34,043 nucleotides of DNA from positions 122,509 through 156,551 of the forward strand of contig LAQC01000019.1 of the NCBI GenBank assembly GCA_000981645.1. Reading direction: 5' to 3'. Both the position numbers and the translations under genes were made by a program. Below, piece by piece: positions 7,700 through 15,416 of this stretch (positions within the stretch are counted from its first letter, which is position 1; every line of letters begins with the position of its first letter). Source of the stretch: Cryomorphaceae bacterium ASP10-05a (GTDB lineage Bacteria; Bacteroidota; Bacteroidia; Flavobacteriales_D; Sanyastnellaceae). The notes under the pieces are model-generated. The model was not told the origin of the DNA. It saw only the letters and a list, made by a program, of their open reading frames with translations, and did no database searches.

Positions 7700-8328
7700 T
7701 GAAAACTTTCACTTGGCGCTACTTTCTGATCGCTTTTCTGGGGGCTTCACTCCTATTGGGCTGTTCTAAACATTCGATTAACTCTCTTTCAACGTCTAAC
7801 CTAAATTTTTCTAAAGGAGAGATTGAATTGATTATGGCTACAGACACTCATAGCGCTATGAGAGTTTGGAAAATAGATGCTATTTCTGACTCTCTGTTAC
7901 TCAGACAGAAATGTTCAGATGTCATCTTTAATTCAAGCGATACAGTTCTAAGTAGTTTTATAAAGAAATTGCATAAGACTGTCATAGACAGTGTTAATCA
8001 AGGAGTAGGTATAGCAGCACCACAGGTAGGGATTCTAAAAAACATTATTTGGGTGCAGAGATTTGACAAACTAAACTACCCTTTCGAAGTTTATATAAAT
8101 CCTACTATCACCTATTACTCTGAGGAGAAACAGCCTTGTAGAGAAGGGTGTTTATCTATTCCTAACAGAATAGATACTACCCAAATCCGGTCTCAGTTAA
8201 TTGAAATTAAATACCTGGATAAGGATGGCCTATCAAGAAATGAATCTGTAGAAGGGTTTACTGCGGTGATTTTTCAGCATGAAATAGATCATCTGAACGG
8301 AATTCTTTACATAGATCATTTGGATTAA
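7699..8328 (+). CDS. Peptide deformylase-family lipoprotein (predicted exported)
   Basis: A 209-residue protein with the three complete deformylase motifs: GVGIAAPQVG (residues 102-111, Gln109), EGCLS (149-153, metal ligand Cys151) and HEIDH (194-198, metal ligands His194 and His198, catalytic Glu195). Spacing between motifs matches the E. coli enzyme to within two residues. Unusually, the N-terminus is a lipoprotein signal: Lys2 and Arg7, a hydrophobic run, then the lipobox LLGC with Cys22, followed by a polar linker of roughly 40 residues. Housekeeping deformylase acts on ribosome-nascent chains in the cytoplasm, so a membrane-anchored exported copy must have another substrate, for example formyl-peptides or another amide. 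The start is set by the one-base overlap with the upstream gene and by the good signal peptide. The gene converges on the 540-residue gene with a 4-base overlap. Confidence 0.9.
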   Translation: MKTFTWRYFLIAFLGASLLLGCSKHSINSLSTSNLNFSKGEIELIMATDTHSAMRVWKIDAISDSLLLRQKCSDVIFNSSDTVLSSFIKKLHKTVIDSVNQGVGIAAPQVGILKNIIWVQRFDKLNYPFEVYINPTITYYSEEKQPCREGCLSIPNRIDTTQIRSQLIEIKYLDKDGLSRNESVEGFTAVIFQHEIDHLNGILYIDHLD

Positions 8329-9947
8329 AAATCGATCCTACAAATTCGTATGCAGTCTTCTAGACGTTTCTTGGTTTGAAAAATTACTGAATTATTTTTG
8401 AAATAATTTCCTCCGCTCTTTAGCATAAAGGAAAAATCCTTAGACGACTTCAAAGAAGTTACTTTCCGCGGACTTCCTTTTGTTGGATTAACAGATAACC
8501 TGAAAAGTGAGAGGTCTTTGGAGCTGCTTACTGAATACTTCTCGTTCACAGAACTAGAAGTATTATCTGCATAGATCAAGTGAAATTTGTTATTCTCTAA
8601 GAGGCTTATAGTTTTCATATAGCCCACTGGTAAATAGAGGTTTCTACAAACAAACTTCCCCCAATTATAACTCAACTCTCCATTAAACTGGAATAACCCA
8701 AGTGTTCCTCCAGAGAGACTTTCTTTATTACCGACATCTCTATTTCTTCCCTCGAAATTTTCAAAGTATTGATGCCGAAAATGATGGCTAGCTCTTTTAC
8801 TTATAAAACGGCCTACGATAAGAGGAGAGTTTTCTAGTTCGATGACATTTTCTACTGTGAAATGAGGGATTTCTGCCGGGTTACCTTTAGAAATAATTTT
8901 TTCGATTTCACTTGAATTGAAATAAGATGCTTCCAATATTTCTTCAGTAGAATAATCATGGAACGTTAAATCAATCGAATCTCCTAATTCCTCTGACAAG
9001 TCTACCTTTCCTATGAGTATTCCTGATGAAGCCCTATGATTCTCTCGATAAAACGATCCTGCCAAATAGGTGTGATGGAGAGAACTAAATACCGCTATTT
9101 CATTAATATGCCTGTTTTCACTAGAGATAATCTTTGTTCTATTTAGAACTTCTCCTGTACTAGCTTCAAGTGCTACCAGCTCGAAATTATACCTATAAGA
9201 TATATCAGCTGGACTATTCTTAGTAAGAAAAAAATAGTGTCCTTGACTGTTTATCACTCCAGGAAGAATCTCAAATTCAGAAAAATAGGTCTGTGTTTCG
9301 CTAGTTTCCCATAATCGATTTAACTCACAATCAAAAAACGTATGGCGAACTTTTACATCTAGCTCTTTCTTACTGGTTTTCTTTTTAAATACATCTTCTC
9401 TGGATTCTACAGACGTAATCATAAGGTTAGCATAGTTATCTAAAATAGCCGAGAAATAGCCATCAAAGGGTTGTCTGATATTAGTATTGTAGATTTTACC
9501 CTTATTCATTTTGGCTATTATTCTACGCTCACTTAAATCCTCTAGATCAGCTATTTGGATGGCCGCAGCATGAAGAGAAAGAACTTCTTTATTTCTCTCA
9601 CACAATAAGAGGTAGCAATACTCATCGTTGACCAAAACCTCGATATCCTTAAAATCATAGGTAAAGAAATTGATGAAATCTCCTCTTAGTACTATCTGCC
9701 TTTTGTCAATAACACGGAGAGAATCATCTAATTTCTCTATCACCACAGCAGCCTTTCCCAAGCCATGTTTTAATCTAACCTGTAAAGAATTTCCATTGGC
9801 TAGCGGAATTAATTCCCTGATATCGTATAAATTATTTACTGCAGTAATACAGTTTGAAACCTCTACTCTTTGCTGACAATTAGCCACATAAGATAGACTT
9901 AACGCCAGGAACAGAAATGAGATTGGAGCAAGTAAAAATGGTTTCAT
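8325..9947 (-). CDS. Exported protein of unknown function, 540 residues
   Basis: I do not recognise a family. The N-terminus is a signal peptide (MKPF, a hydrophobic stretch to about residue 20, then YVANCQ); the sequence around Cys24 is not a good lipobox, so cleavage by signal peptidase I is more likely. The mature protein is mixed in charge with alternating hydrophobic and polar residues and has no internal membrane helix, consistent with a beta-rich secreted or periplasmic protein, possibly a propeller. No T9SS sorting domain is seen at the C-terminus, which ends CIRICRIDF. It starts 4 bases after the menB stop and is the last gene of the M48-menB operon. Its 3' end overlaps the convergent deformylase gene by 4 bases. 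Confidence 0.8.
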   Translation of the reverse strand: MKPFLLAPISFLFLALSLSYVANCQQRVEVSNCITAVNNLYDIRELIPLANGNSLQVRLKHGLGKAAVVIEKLDDSLRVIDKRQIVLRGDFINFFTYDFKDIEVLVNDEYCYLLLCERNKEVLSLHAAAIQIADLEDLSERRIIAKMNKGKIYNTNIRQPFDGYFSAILDNYANLMITSVESREDVFKKKTSKKELDVKVRHTFFDCELNRLWETSETQTYFSEFEILPGVINSQGHYFFLTKNSPADISYRYNFELVALEASTGEVLNRTKIISSENRHINEIAVFSSLHHTYLAGSFYRENHRASSGILIGKVDLSEELGDSIDLTFHDYSTEEILEASYFNSSEIEKIISKGNPAEIPHFTVENVIELENSPLIVGRFISKRASHHFRHQYFENFEGRNRDVGNKESLSGGTLGLFQFNGELSYNWGKFVCRNLYLPVGYMKTISLLENNKFHLIYADNTSSSVNEKYSVSSSKDLSLFRLSVNPTKGSPRKVTSLKSSKDFSFMLKSGGNYFKNNSVIFQTKKRLEDCIRICRIDF

Positions 9948-9951
9948 TTCA

Positions 9952-10797
9952 CTAGGCTATCCACCCGTCTTTATTCCAGTTAGGAGGCCTTTTTTCTATA
10001 AATGCATCTCGGCCTTCTTTAGCTTCATCGGTCATGTAAGCCAACCTAGTAGCTTCACCTGCAAATATTTGCTGTCCTACCATTCCATCATCGGTTAAAT
10101 TCATGGAGAATTTCAACATTTTAATCGCAGTAGGAGATTTTCCAAGTATTTCTTGAGCCCATTGCCACGCAGTAGATTCTAACTCTGCATGTGGAACTAC
10201 AGCATTCACCATACCCATTTCATACGCTTCCTGAGCTGAATAACTTCTTCCTAAAAAGAAAATTTCTCTTGCCTTTTTTTGACCTACCATTTTGGCCAAA
10301 TATGCTGAGCCATAACCACCATCGAAACTAGAAACATCCGCATCTGTTTGTTTAAACATGGCGTGTTCTTTACTGGCCAAAGTCAAATCACATATTACGT
10401 GTAAGCTATGACCGCCACCGGCAGCCCATCCAGGAACTACTGCTATGACTACTTTAGGCATAAACCGAATTAGCCGTTGAACTTCCAGAATATTCAATCT
10501 GTGGTTACCATCTTCACCTACATAGCCTCTTTCTCCTCTTACTTTTTGATCTCCGCCACTACAAAAAGCATAAACACCATCTCTCGAGGATGGTCCTTCA
10601 CCGGTTAGTAGCACCACTCCTATGGAGCTATCTTCGTGGCATGCATAAAATGCATCATACAGCTCACTTGTCGTGCTTGGTCTAAATGCATTTCTTACAT
10701 CAGGTCTGTTAAATGCTATTCTAGCTACATTCCCGCATCTTTTAAAAGTGATGTCTTTAAACTCTTTGACTGTCTTCCACTCTGGTGTACTCATCAT
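9952..10797 (-). CDS. menB: 1,4-dihydroxy-2-naphthoyl-CoA synthase
   Basis: A 281-residue crotonase-superfamily enzyme that closes the second ring of menaquinone by Dieckmann-type cyclisation of o-succinylbenzoyl-CoA. Hallmarks are CSGGDQKVRGERGY near residue 80, SFDGGYGSAYLA (157-168) and the MenB-type tail GRDAFIEKRPPNWNKDGW. In the TDADV segment, Asp152 occupies the position that is Gly in the bicarbonate-dependent E. coli enzyme and Asp in the mycobacterial type, so this should be the bicarbonate-independent class. Menaquinone is the usual quinone of Flavobacteriia. The ATG at 10797 overlaps the upstream M48 stop by one base; an ATG three bases further in is equally possible. No other men genes are in the window. 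Confidence 0.95.
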   Translation of the reverse strand: MMSTPEWKTVKEFKDITFKRCGNVARIAFNRPDVRNAFRPSTTSELYDAFYACHEDSSIGVVLLTGEGPSSRDGVYAFCSGGDQKVRGERGYVGEDGNHRLNILEVQRLIRFMPKVVIAVVPGWAAGGGHSLHVICDLTLASKEHAMFKQTDADVSSFDGGYGSAYLAKMVGQKKAREIFFLGRSYSAQEAYEMGMVNAVVPHAELESTAWQWAQEILGKSPTAIKMLKFSMNLTDDGMVGQQIFAGEATRLAYMTDEAKEGRDAFIEKRPPNWNKDGWIA

Positions 10798-12242
10798 TAT
10801 TCTACAGTTTTTATTAGCATTCCTTTCTCTACTTGATCCGTTAAGTTCATTCCATTTAGAATGGCCAACTCTTCTAACCTGCCTTCTGGCGTTCCGAATC
10901 CAGTCATCACTTGACTAAAAGTAGCTGATTGGTTAACGGTTTTAATCTTTATTCTTTCGGGCTGCTTGTTTAACATATTAGCATCGCTCAGTGGTCTGAA
11001 ACTTTTCATAACCTCGTTAAATATAGAAAGACTTTCTGGAAATATACTACTGTTAGAAGCTCCGCCTAGTGTGTAAATTAATCCATTATATTCTATTAGG
11101 GATATTTTAATTTTCACAGGATCGGCTAATGGCTCTGCACCCAGCACTAAGTTCTGCGTAGCAATAAGTGTTTTGACCGTAAGTCCATTATACGTAGTTT
11201 CTCTTTGTTCTAAAACAGCTAAATCATAAGACTGAATAGTATTCGCATAAGCCTCATCTAAATTAGCTCCCTGAGCTAAAGACAAAAACATCATAGAAGA
11301 GCCATCTTCTGGTGCCATTTGAAATTGCTGCGGACTATTTTGATGGCTCCAAGTCTGAGGTACATCGAACTGGAATTTTAATTCTGGGTGAAAAAACGTA
11401 TCGTCTTCCACAAAACCCTGTCTGGGATCATCACCATAAGTAAGGCCATCTATCATTTCTAAGTATGAATTCCTACCCACTTTTGGATCATTCATATTTA
11501 ACTTTAGTTTCCAAGCAGCAGCTAACTCGGCTACTCTTTCTCTTCTGTTATTAGGATCAGGATGGGTAGACAGAAACTCTGGAATAGAAACACCTGCTTG
11601 TTCTTGCTTCCGCGCTAGCGTATTAAAAAACATCGCCATCTTTTGAGCATCATACCCAATCTTAGAAGAATACTCTACTCCCAATTCATCTGACTGTGAC
11701 TCTGCATTTCTACCAAATTTTAATAGAAGAAGTTGAACTCCCTGAGAAGCAGATTGTAAATCCACTAATTCTGGTGCAGCTATGGCACCAGCTATTACTC
11801 CGACTTGAGCTAAAGTGGCATCTCTTTTCGACTTCACCGAATGGCGAGCGGTAATATGACCGATTTCATGACCTAATACTCCGGCAAATTCAGCTTCATT
11901 ATTAAAATGCGCCATTATACCTCTAGTAAAATAAACATAGCCTCCAGGCACAGCGAATGCATTTACCACAGGAGAATCCATTATTTTAAATTCATAATCA
12001 TAATCTGGGTTGTGAGAAATATTAGCCATCCTTATTCCCATATCATTAAAATAGGTCTGAATCTCTTGATCTTCATACAAACCGAAACTGGCGACTATTT
12101 CTGGGTCATAAGAGGCTCCCATGGCCTTTTCTTTTTCAAAGGAATCTACAGCGAATTGCTTTTTTCCCGTAACTGGATTTAATACACATGACCCTAATAA
12201 TAGAGTTATAGCAGCTACTATAAAAACCTTGTGAAATTTCAT
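10797..12242 (-). CDS. M48-family zinc metalloprotease, lipoprotein
   Basis: A 481-residue envelope protease. The signal ends in the lipobox LGSC with Cys19, followed by the VLNPVTGKKQF start common in M48 lipoproteins. The zinc site is HEIGH (His125, Glu126, His129) with the third ligand in ESQSD (Glu181). The protease domain spans about residues 45-260. A middle domain of about 170 residues, of the kind that follows M48 domains in many bacteria, comes next. The last 55 residues (IKIKTVNQSATFSQVM onward, ending KGMLIKTVE) resemble a LysM-like module. The family degrades misfolded or mistargeted envelope proteins (compare BepA and LoiP). It heads the operon with menB and the 540-residue protein; there is no obvious functional link with menB. 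Confidence 0.92.
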   Translation of the reverse strand: MKFHKVFIVAAITLLLGSCVLNPVTGKKQFAVDSFEKEKAMGASYDPEIVASFGLYEDQEIQTYFNDMGIRMANISHNPDYDYEFKIMDSPVVNAFAVPGGYVYFTRGIMAHFNNEAEFAGVLGHEIGHITARHSVKSKRDATLAQVGVIAGAIAAPELVDLQSASQGVQLLLLKFGRNAESQSDELGVEYSSKIGYDAQKMAMFFNTLARKQEQAGVSIPEFLSTHPDPNNRRERVAELAAAWKLKLNMNDPKVGRNSYLEMIDGLTYGDDPRQGFVEDDTFFHPELKFQFDVPQTWSHQNSPQQFQMAPEDGSSMMFLSLAQGANLDEAYANTIQSYDLAVLEQRETTYNGLTVKTLIATQNLVLGAEPLADPVKIKISLIEYNGLIYTLGGASNSSIFPESLSIFNEVMKSFRPLSDANMLNKQPERIKIKTVNQSATFSQVMTGFGTPEGRLEELAILNGMNLTDQVEKGMLIKTVE

Positions 12243-12579
12243 CTAATTAATTTTCTGCGAAGTTAATCAAATACTGAATTAAGACGTTTCAAATCACAAA
12301 AGACATTACTGGCTACCTTAAAACAAAAACAAGGGCTTAAACCTGTAGTAATAAATAACTTGTAGTTAGAAGTGATTAATCTCAATGACCAATAACTCCA
12401 AGCTAAAAGCTTAGTTCCATTGTTATTTTTCGTCCCTCTTTATGAAGGGGTTATTTGACCATGAAAATCTAAGAAACAGCAAACATTAACCGTAATTCAT
12501 TTGTCAAAAATGACATTTCAACAATCGTGTAGGCTTTTTAATGGATTGTATTTTGAAGATTTTAAACATACATTTGACT
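12243..12579. other. Non-coding gap between divergent M48 and hydrolase genes
   Basis: This 337-base stretch must hold the promoters of both neighbours. I find no convincing coding region or RNA gene. One structure stands out on the plus strand: AATAAC (12391-12396) pairs with GTTATT (12422-12427) around an inner hairpin AAGCT/AGCTT (12400-12412) and is followed by T residues, like a weak intrinsic terminator, although no plus-strand gene lies upstream of it. TACATTTG at 12569-12576 matches the -7 consensus but sits too close to the ATG to serve it. Confidence 0.5.
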
Positions 12580-13575
12580 ATGTCTAAAAAAAGAATCTTT
12601 CTGCTAATTCTAGTAGCGCTAACTGCTCTGTACTTCCTAGGACCTCAACCTGATGCTCCGCTATACAAATTTCAATTACCAGTTAATTTTCCTTCTGAAT
12701 TAGCACTAGTGGATGGTTTTATTAAAGAGTCTAATTCTATTCATAATATTAAACCTGACAATGAAAGTGTTCTAATATGGGCAGACAGCTCTGCATCTAA
12801 AACAGAATATGCACTGGTGTACCTACATGGTTTTTCTGCATCTCCTGGAGAAGGAAATCCTGTGAATAAGGACATCGCTAAAGAGTACGGAATGAATATT
12901 TACATTCCTAGATTAGCTCATCACGGATTAAACTCTAACGAGCCGCTGCTTGAGTTTTCTGGTGCTGACTTCATGAATTCGGCTTACGAAGCCATTAAAC
13001 TAGCTGAACTCTTAGGAGAAAAAGTTATAGTAATGTCATGTAGTACAGGTGGAACAGCTTCTTTATATTCTATAGCTTACTCAGATGTCAACGTTCATTC
13101 TCAGATTATGTACTCTCCTAATATTAGTTTGTTTGATCCAAAAGCTCCCCTATTAACTATGCCATGGGGTCTTCAAATAGCACGATTAGTAAAAGGAAGT
13201 GAGTACAATATTTGGGAGGTTCCTAATGACGCAGAAAATTACTGGTATGGAAAATACCGACTAGAAGCCGCAGTAGAGCTTCAGAATATGCTAGAATCCT
13301 CTATGACTCCAGCTACTTTCTCTAAAATTAGTGTTCCCACATTCGTCAGCTATTACTATAAGGATGATAACAGTCAAGATAACGTAGTATCAGTAGAAGC
13401 CATCAAAGACATGATTAGCCAACTTTCAGTACCTAAGGAGTCTTTAATTGAGCATGCTTTTACCACGGTAGATGCTCATGCGTTGCAAAGCGAATACTTC
13501 TCTAAAGACATCCCTGAAGTAAAAAATCAGACCAGAGAATTCATCGAGAATGTCTTAAAAATAAAAAAGCCCTAA
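12580..13575 (+). CDS. Membrane-anchored alpha/beta hydrolase
   Basis: A 331-residue alpha/beta-hydrolase-fold protein. I prefer the ATG at 12580 because it places a positively charged MSKKR directly before the hydrophobic segment (residues 6-20), giving a signal anchor. An in-frame ATG at 12541 would add 13 residues without clear benefit. The oxyanion strand is YLHGFSASPGEG, and the nucleophile elbow is SCSTG (residues 153-157), where the usual first Gly is Ser; Ser155 is the predicted nucleophile. Asp267 (QDNVV) and His300 (DAHAL) are plausible triad partners. The substrate (lipid, ester or peptide) cannot be told. The catalytic domain should face the periplasm. It converges on the YceI gene, with a hairpin overlapping its stop codon. 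Confidence 0.82.
   Translation: MSKKRIFLLILVALTALYFLGPQPDAPLYKFQLPVNFPSELALVDGFIKESNSIHNIKPDNESVLIWADSSASKTEYALVYLHGFSASPGEGNPVNKDIAKEYGMNIYIPRLAHHGLNSNEPLLEFSGADFMNSAYEAIKLAELLGEKVIVMSCSTGGTASLYSIAYSDVNVHSQIMYSPNISLFDPKAPLLTMPWGLQIARLVKGSEYNIWEVPNDAENYWYGKYRLEAAVELQNMLESSMTPATFSKISVPTFVSYYYKDDNSQDNVVSVEAIKDMISQLSVPKESLIEHAFTTVDAHALQSEYFSKDIPEVKNQTREFIENVLKIKKP
13480..13491. repeat. Near-palindrome GCGTTGCAAAGC (one mismatch) in hydrolase gene
   Basis: It matches GCGTTGCAACGC at 11 of 12 positions. The codons read Ala-Leu-Gln, the same phase as copy 1, directly after the predicted catalytic His300. Confidence 0.5.
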
Positions 13576-13593
13576 ACAATAAAGTTTAAGGCT
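13560..13593 (-). terminator. Intrinsic terminator for the YceI gene (minus strand)
   Basis: Read on the minus strand, AGCCTTAAAC and GTTTAGGGCT form a stem with one mismatch around a 6-base loop, followed by TTTTTTATTTTT. It lies 26 bases after the YceI stop and overlaps the end of the convergent hydrolase gene. The plus strand lacks a T tract, so it should act mainly on minus-strand transcripts. Confidence 0.75.
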
Positions 13594-13618
13594 AATTAAT
13601 ACAAATTACTTTCTAAAT

Positions 13619-14251
13619 CTATCGCGCGTAAAGAGTGACATCTAGCTCGATCTCATCACTAATAAAGAAGTCCTTAGAAGAGCCGGGAAATGCTACTCCG
13701 TATTGCTGTCTATCAAAGACCATCTTCGCCTTAACTACTTTTTTGCCTTTTTCTTCTGACACTACAACATCTGAATAGCTCTCTTTCTGGGTTTTACCTC
13801 TAATAGTTAAAGCGACTGTTCCAGGATCTTTAAACCTAAGCGCAGCTTCTCCAAACTCTTTCGTATTGAAGAAATCATCTGATTGTAAATGGCCTATTAA
13901 ACCCTCCTTTGTATTCTTAGCATCATAGTTGGTATCGGTAGCAGTCATTGTACTCATATCTACAACTAAACCTCCACCAAGCACTTGGTTTCCTTGAATC
14001 TTTACTCCTCCTGATTTAAATTTCAGTGTTCCTGTATGATCTTTCACTTTAAGAATAGATCCTTTCCATACAATAACACTTCTTTTCGTATCAATATCGA
14101 ATTTCTCCACAGCCCCTTTATCTGCGTTTGGTGGGGCTGAATCGGCTGAAGAGTTATCTGCTGCAGGAGTTGTTTTAGTGTCGCCACCACATGAAGTTAG
14201 AAGTAATCCAATAGATAAAACTCCTGTTAAAATTAGTCTGTTCATTTTCAT
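13619..14251 (-). CDS. YceI-family lipoprotein
   Basis: A 210-residue protein with a lipoprotein signal (MKMNR, hydrophobic core, lipobox LTSC with Cys21), then an acidic, Ala/Ser-rich linker to about residue 48. The YceI beta-barrel domain fills the rest: FDIDTKRSVIVWKG at its start, GGGLVVDMSTM in the middle, then HLQSDDFFNTKEFGEA and the closing strands. YceI-like proteins bind isoprenoid or other amphiphilic lipids in an elongated barrel; the ligand here is unknown. Bacteroidota have many lipoprotein YceI homologues of about this size. The gene begins 24 bases after the stop of the binding-protein gene on the same strand, so they may share a transcript. An ATG two codons downstream is an alternative start. 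Confidence 0.9.
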   Translation of the reverse strand: MKMNRLILTGVLSIGLLLTSCGGDTKTTPAADNSSADSAPPNADKGAVEKFDIDTKRSVIVWKGSILKVKDHTGTLKFKSGGVKIQGNQVLGGGLVVDMSTMTATDTNYDAKNTKEGLIGHLQSDDFFNTKEFGEAALRFKDPGTVALTIRGKTQKESYSDVVVSEEKGKKVVKAKMVFDRQQYGVAFPGSSKDFFISDEIELDVTLYAR

Positions 14252-14275
14252 TTTGTTCTTTTTTAATATATTTTC

Positions 14276-15148
14276 TTATTTATCCTTCTTGATTTCTTTA
14301 ACTATATTTTTATACTCGAAGGTATGACTCTCTTCAATTAGCGAAGCTTTTTTTAGAAAATGAATTACATTTTCAAGCATTTTTTCTGACACAGTGCTTG
14401 AAGAGGACCATTCAGTGCTATGAAACCAATTTTCTATATCTTCCTCCTTTTGCTCGTATCTCTTACTCAATAATTGAATCGCATTTGGCAATTTCACAAA
14501 TTGTGCTGCGGCAAATTGAATAATAGAAACCAAATCACCAATTTCTGAAGAGGCTTTACCTAACACATTATCAGAAGCTGCAATCACGAAACAGGGCCAA
14601 GGAGTAATAAACTCTCCTAGACTCTTGAGTGCCCCAGAATCTACATAAGGTTTGGCTGTATATTTTTCCCAGTAAAAAACATCTGTCTCCAATTTCTCTA
14701 AACTTTCTAAAGCACCGTCTAAATTTTTAATCTCCACTAAATTACTTTCATCTATCGTCTTGCTTTTTATCATAGCATCCACCATAGGCATTAAATGAGA
14801 TCCTGAACCTTTTCTACTTATAGCATATTTCTTATCGAAAATTTCACTGTAGTACTCTAAGTCATTTAGGCTGCTCGTATGCACTCCCCAAATTAGAGGT
14901 GTCTCGATATAATTGGAGACTATTTTAGATGGATTTCCATTTATAATATCTCTCACTATTCCTTCGGTAAGTATTATGCAGATATCTACCTCATCTTTCC
15001 TTAGAGCTTCACACATCGCTCCTGTTCCTCCTTTAAAAGTTTTCCATTCTACATTTATATTTTCAGACTTAAATAATCCATTCTCAAGGGCTAAATGCCA
15101 TGGTAAATTAAAATGTTCAGGAACTCCTCCTACCCTAATATTTAACAT
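14276..15148 (-). CDS. Signal-less periplasmic-binding-protein-fold (PBP2, Ca3427-like) protein
   Basis: A 290-residue protein with the type 2 substrate-binding fold of the NitT/TauT and THI5-like group. It opens GGVPEHFNLPWHLALENGLF, followed by a WKTFKGGTGAMCEAL segment and DICIILTEGI. This pattern matches the Ca3427-like subfamily, named after a Candida protein that also lacks an export signal. There is no signal peptide or lipobox: residues 1-6 run straight into the first beta strand. There is also no ABC permease or ATPase in the window, so it is unlikely to be a conventional transporter component; a cytoplasmic binding or enzymatic role is more plausible. The ligand is unknown. The YceI gene follows 24 bases downstream. 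Confidence 0.75.
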   Translation of the reverse strand: MLNIRVGGVPEHFNLPWHLALENGLFKSENINVEWKTFKGGTGAMCEALRKDEVDICIILTEGIVRDIINGNPSKIVSNYIETPLIWGVHTSSLNDLEYYSEIFDKKYAISRKGSGSHLMPMVDAMIKSKTIDESNLVEIKNLDGALESLEKLETDVFYWEKYTAKPYVDSGALKSLGEFITPWPCFVIAASDNVLGKASSEIGDLVSIIQFAAAQFVKLPNAIQLLSKRYEQKEEDIENWFHSTEWSSSSTVSEKMLENVIHFLKKASLIEESHTFEYKNIVKEIKKDK

Positions 15149-15372
15149 AGTATTATTTTTAGAACTTAATTCTCACGTACTAAAGGAACAATATTACTCA
15201 CCATAAATTTGAAGAATCACACCTTTTTAATCATTAAGCTTTGTTAATAGTTCCAACAGGTATTAACTGGCGTATACTATGAGATAACACAAAACTGAAA
15301 ACGAAAGAAACTGAGCGTTTACTTTGTAATCAAAGTCAAGGAAAGCTGTTTAATTGTAAAAGCTAGGGAATA

Positions 15373-15403
15373 AGAAGTTTCTATTCGTATAGGTTCTACT
15401 TCT
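15373..15403 (-). terminator. Hairpin downstream of the second T9SS protein gene, possible terminator
   Basis: AGAAGT/ACTTCT and CTAT/ATAG form two stacked stems with a TCGT loop and an unequal internal bulge, 13 bases beyond the stop codon of the 1049-residue gene. No long T tract follows on the minus strand, so intrinsic termination is uncertain. The rest of the 15149-15416 gap shows no gene or RNA that I can support. Confidence 0.35.
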
Positions 15404-15416
15404 GAGATGCACTTGT

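Noticed and set aside
9952-10797. Generic enoyl-CoA hydratase for the minus-strand crotonase
   Set aside because: The SFDGGYGSAYLA motif, the TDADV segment and the KRPPNW tail are specific to MenB.
12569-12576. TACATTTG as the promoter of the alpha/beta hydrolase
   Set aside because: It matches the -7 consensus but ends three bases before the preferred ATG and has no -33 partner at normal spacing, so transcription would start at or after the start codon.
15149-15416. Possible tRNA or structured RNA in the gap after the T9SS gene
   Set aside because: There is a hairpin, but no cloverleaf, no T-loop consensus and no acceptor stem pairing; only a possible terminator is recorded.
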